From an uncultured Sanguibacteroides sp. (GTDB taxonomy: Bacteria; Bacteroidota; Bacteroidia; Bacteroidales; Marinifilaceae): a DNA stretch of 64,000 nt. Shown piece after piece: positions 61,379 through 64,000 of this stretch (position 1 is its first letter; every line of letters begins with the position of its first letter). Both the position numbers and the translations under genes were made by a program. The DNA lies in the NCBI RefSeq assembly GCF_900543425.1, contig NZ_UQRQ01000001.1:186001-250000 (forward strand), in the 5' to 3' direction. The notes below the pieces were generated by a model. The model was not told the origin of the DNA. It made no database searches and saw nothing but the letters and a program-made list of their open reading frames with translations.

Positions 61379-63514
61379 TTAAATTTTAAATGTAATGGAA
61401 GCTCCGAATCTGGAAGGGGCTCCGGACTGTCCCGAATTGTAATAAGCGGGTAGGTTGGCTCCTACCGGACTGGTAAACATATAACTGAAAAATGCTTTAT
61501 TCAGTATGTTTTTTCCCCATATTCTAAAGTCGATGGACTTCCCTGATATTCCCCAATCCATATTCCAGAGAAAATAAGGGTTTTGCTTCAACTGGTTTGC
61601 TTCGTCAAAATATTGTGTTCCGAAACCGGTTATGGAGGTAGAAGCTGTCAGGGCATTAAAACAAAGTAATTTTATGGGTTTATAATAGGAAAATCCCGTA
61701 TTCATGGTGAAATCGGGAGCCATGACGATTTTATTCCCTTCATACTCTTTGTTCAGGTGATGATAATATTCAGAATCGCTGTATCCTGCAGATAAAAAAT
61801 AGGTAAGGTGAGACAAAAATTCCCATTTCATATCCATTTCGCCACCTATACTTCGAGCATCTCCGGCGTTTTTAATACTCGGCCCCATCATGCCCATTAC
61901 GAATATTTGCTGATCCTTCCAATCGATATAAAAAAGAGAAGCATTCAGGTTGAACTTGCTGTTCGGACTAAAGTATTTTACTCCCGCCTCGTAATTCCAT
62001 AAACTCTCTTTGTCGTAGCCCAATTTGACTATTTGTGACGTCATTTCATTGGAAATGATATTATAGCCTCCTGCTTTATAGCCTTTGGATACACTCGCGT
62101 AAACGGATAGTTGTTCGTTCCATTTTTGTAAAACGGAAAATTTGGGTAACCACTCCTTATAATCTTTGGACTCTTTCCAATCATGATAACCGGTAAATTC
62201 CTGGTCTCCGTGATAAAGCAGGCTGTCGCGATAAACCAGTTTTACCTTTTCATAATCATATCTCAATCCTACGGTAAGCATTAATCCGGGAAGTAAATCT
62301 TTTACGGTAATCTGACCGTAGCCGGCAGCCCCCCAGGTCTTTGTACTGTTATAATACAAAGCCTTATCCAAATCCATCGGAAGTAATAATTGACGGTCCT
62401 GTCCGAATAATGCCAGGTAATTATTCGTTAAGTCTTTGTAAAAACCGAAAGTTCCGATAGTCCAATCCAAACGTTTCGCTTGAGTAGACTGATAATTGAT
62501 CTCTTGTGTAACCAAATTCTGTTCAGAGCTTTTTTCATTCTGAAAAACATCATAACGAGTGAAGTCGGCATCCAGGAATTGCTTATCTTCCGACCAAGAG
62601 TAAGACGTGATCCAATGGAATGAAGTCCGCTTGAAATTTCTTTTCAGGTTAACGTAGGTCGTCACCAAATCTCTTTCATAAGAAGAGGTCGCGTTGTAAT
62701 TCACGGTATAACGATGTTGCTTTAACGAATCGATCGCGTGATAGGCATAACCGTCGTCGAAACTATGGTTGTAATTCATACCCAAAGCTATCCTCCAGGC
62801 GTTGTTCGTATGTACCAACCCTTGGTAACGAAGATTATAAGAATCGGATTGATTGGGTTTGCCTCCCGTATACCTGTTTTTGAAATATCCGTCTGTCCGA
62901 TTATAAGAAAAAGATAATTTGTTATACAAAACATTGCGAAGAGGCAGATTCATTAATACCATGTAATTCTGTGAATTATAACTGGCGATTCCGGCTTTGG
63001 CTTCTACGGAAAAAACATTTGAAGGCATATTGGTTGTGATGTTAATCAATCCGATGATACTATTTCTTCCGTAAAGTGTTGTTTGCGGTCCCCGTAAGAC
63101 TTCAATCTGTTTGACGTCATACAGGTCAAAAATAAAAGCATTTTTATCAAAAACGGGAACTCCGTCCACGTATAATCCGACAGGCGGCGTACCGGAAACG
63201 GTGCCTATCCCGCGTATATACAAGGGAGTAGATAACTTAAGACCATCCTCCTGTATATAAAAATTAGGAACGATTCCCGATAAATTTCTTAAATCCAGAT
63301 TATTTTCGTTCGGTAAGTTTTTTCCCGTGATGACCGTTAAGGCTATGGGAATACTATTGATGGGTAATATCCTTTTTTCGGCAGATACGACGACCTCTTT
63401 CAATTGTTCGATTATACTGTAAGTCGAGTCTTGCGTTTGAATGGCCGTGCTGCTTTGACCCTTTAGGGCATTGGATATGATGCAAAATAGCATCATACAA
63501 ATAATGATTCGCAT
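61379..63514 (-). CDS. TonB-dependent outer-membrane receptor
   Basis: Outer-membrane transporter of 711 residues. A signal peptide (1-20, ending LKGQ) is followed by a plug domain with LKEVVVSAEKR (TonB-box-like region) near 38, LYVDGVPVFDKNAF-like sequence near 111 and QIEVLRGPQTTLYGRNSIIGLINI near 130. A 22-strand beta-barrel ends in an aromatic-rich C-terminus (GASITFKI). There is no carboxypeptidase-like N-terminal domain and no SusD partner, so an iron-siderophore, haem or cobalamin type is more likely than a glycan system. The ligand is unknown. Confidence 0.9.
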   Translation of the reverse strand: MRIIICMMLFCIISNALKGQSSTAIQTQDSTYSIIEQLKEVVVSAEKRILPINSIPIALTVITGKNLPNENNLDLRNLSGIVPNFYIQEDGLKLSTPLYIRGIGTVSGTPPVGLYVDGVPVFDKNAFIFDLYDVKQIEVLRGPQTTLYGRNSIIGLINITTNMPSNVFSVEAKAGIASYNSQNYMVLMNLPLRNVLYNKLSFSYNRTDGYFKNRYTGGKPNQSDSYNLRYQGLVHTNNAWRIALGMNYNHSFDDGYAYHAIDSLKQHRYTVNYNATSSYERDLVTTYVNLKRNFKRTSFHWITSYSWSEDKQFLDADFTRYDVFQNEKSSEQNLVTQEINYQSTQAKRLDWTIGTFGFYKDLTNNYLALFGQDRQLLLPMDLDKALYYNSTKTWGAAGYGQITVKDLLPGLMLTVGLRYDYEKVKLVYRDSLLYHGDQEFTGYHDWKESKDYKEWLPKFSVLQKWNEQLSVYASVSKGYKAGGYNIISNEMTSQIVKLGYDKESLWNYEAGVKYFSPNSKFNLNASLFYIDWKDQQIFVMGMMGPSIKNAGDARSIGGEMDMKWEFLSHLTYFLSAGYSDSEYYHHLNKEYEGNKIVMAPDFTMNTGFSYYKPIKLLCFNALTASTSITGFGTQYFDEANQLKQNPYFLWNMDWGISGKSIDFRIWGKNILNKAFFSYMFTSPVGANLPAYYNSGQSGAPSRFGASITFKI

Positions 63515-63554
63515 TGTGATAAATTTTTAGTAAGATAAATTAGTTCATAGTGTA

Positions 63555-63902
63555 TTACGAACGGATGTCGTAATAACAGAAAGCTAATTTAGGAGTAGGA
63601 GGGGCTCGAAGGGTTTTGCTCGACGAAAAAGGATCTTTGTAATTTATAACGTAGGATAAAACTTTTTTCTTTGAAATCGGAAATTCTACGGGTTTCGGCT
63701 CGTTATGAACCGGATTTTTTATAAAATCTACTATTTTACACGCGGATAATGTTTCAAAAGTCCCCTTGGATAGAGTAATAATCTTCTCTTCCGGCAAATT
63801 TTCCCGGATTCTTGTTTCGCTTTTAGCATAAAAACAGATAAAGAAAAAAGCAGAAACAAGCAGATATACAAATATATGTACCGATGGTCCTATAAAAAAC
63901 AT
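63555..63902 (-). CDS. Short membrane-anchored hypothetical protein upstream of the TonB-dependent receptor
   Basis: A 115-residue protein with one N-terminal hydrophobic segment (VHIFVYLLVSAFFFICFYA, about 8-26) and a short polar domain ending in RAPPTPKLAFCYYDIRS. I do not recognise the family. It lies 40 bp before the receptor gene on the same strand and probably leads that operon. It could be a periplasmic or secreted accessory. The 98 bp between its start and the window end are AT-rich and show nothing else. Confidence 0.5.
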   Translation of the reverse strand: MFFIGPSVHIFVYLLVSAFFFICFYAKSETRIRENLPEEKIITLSKGTFETLSACKIVDFIKNPVHNEPKPVEFPISKKKVLSYVINYKDPFSSSKTLRAPPTPKLAFCYYDIRS

Positions 63903-64000
63903 GGTACAAAGCTATTAAAAATATAAATATGCCTTATGATAATATCAAAATTAATTGAAAAATACAATTAATTAGAAACGTTCTAAATTTTAAAGAATTG

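Overview
The window looks like chromosomal DNA of an anaerobic gut-type Bacteroidales bacterium. The best guess is the Odoribacteraceae (Odoribacter/Butyricimonas-like), because a butyrate kinase gene sits in an otherwise Bacteroides-like gene set; the genus is inference. Signs of Bacteroidota are the promoters (TTTG, a 19-20 nt spacer, then TAnnTTTG), mostly weak ribosome binding sites, a TonB-dependent receptor, a LruC-domain lipoprotein, the LemA/TPM cluster, S9 and S46 dipeptidyl peptidases, and a one-chain PurL. No phage, insertion sequence, CRISPR array, rRNA or replication origin was seen.

Layout. 1-3100: a cut-off M20 amidohydrolase, an unknown 131-residue protein and two tandem VTT/DedA-type membrane proteins. 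3112-8503 (minus): a DUF4251 protein, lemA with two TPM-domain genes, pta-ackA and an AlaX-like editing protein. 8752-15109 (plus): fabG, a TPR lipoprotein, a YqhD-like alcohol dehydrogenase and an AddA-like helicase-nuclease. 15112-22647: nitroreductase, LruC lipoprotein, then two nearly identical initiator tRNA genes flanking a Crp/Fnr regulator, an EamA transporter and a GNAT enzyme, then transketolase. 22778-28832: CYTH enzyme, S9 peptidase, SPOR lipoprotein, FtsE with a long acidic tail, Rpe and a gamma carbonic anhydrase.

28999-37535 is the least ordinary part. Hsp20 is followed by a tRNA-Gly(GCC) locus, a 1124-residue ABC-2-permease/M1-peptidase-like protein, a tRNA-Gly(CCC) locus and a protein with three CbxX-type AAA modules. 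Both tRNA-Gly loci have the same unusual build: a promoter, a copy of the tRNA 5' half, a near-exact reverse complement of that tRNA's own anticodon arm, the complete tRNA, and a terminator. The anticodon bases in the inverted arm change together with the anticodon (GCC/GGC and CCC/GGG).

37586-48447: a GNAT enzyme, purL, an xpt-permease-M20 operon, and oxyR divergent from ahpC-ahpF. 48603-54078: M48 protease, butyrate kinase, glycerate kinase overlapping a serine hydrolase, and a class IV aminotransferase. 54198-59844: a plus-strand run with a small conserved protein, a DUF2520 protein, a KdsC-like phosphatase, a UbiA prenyltransferase, Maf and a DPP11-type S46 peptidase. 59875-63902 (minus): superoxide dismutase, a lipoprotein, a TonB-dependent receptor and a short membrane-anchored protein.

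How it fits together: acetate and butyrate kinases point to fermentation with ATP made from acyl phosphates. PurL, Xpt and the permease serve purine synthesis and salvage. OxyR, AhpCF and SOD defend against oxygen. The S9, S46, M48 and M20 enzymes suggest growth on peptides.
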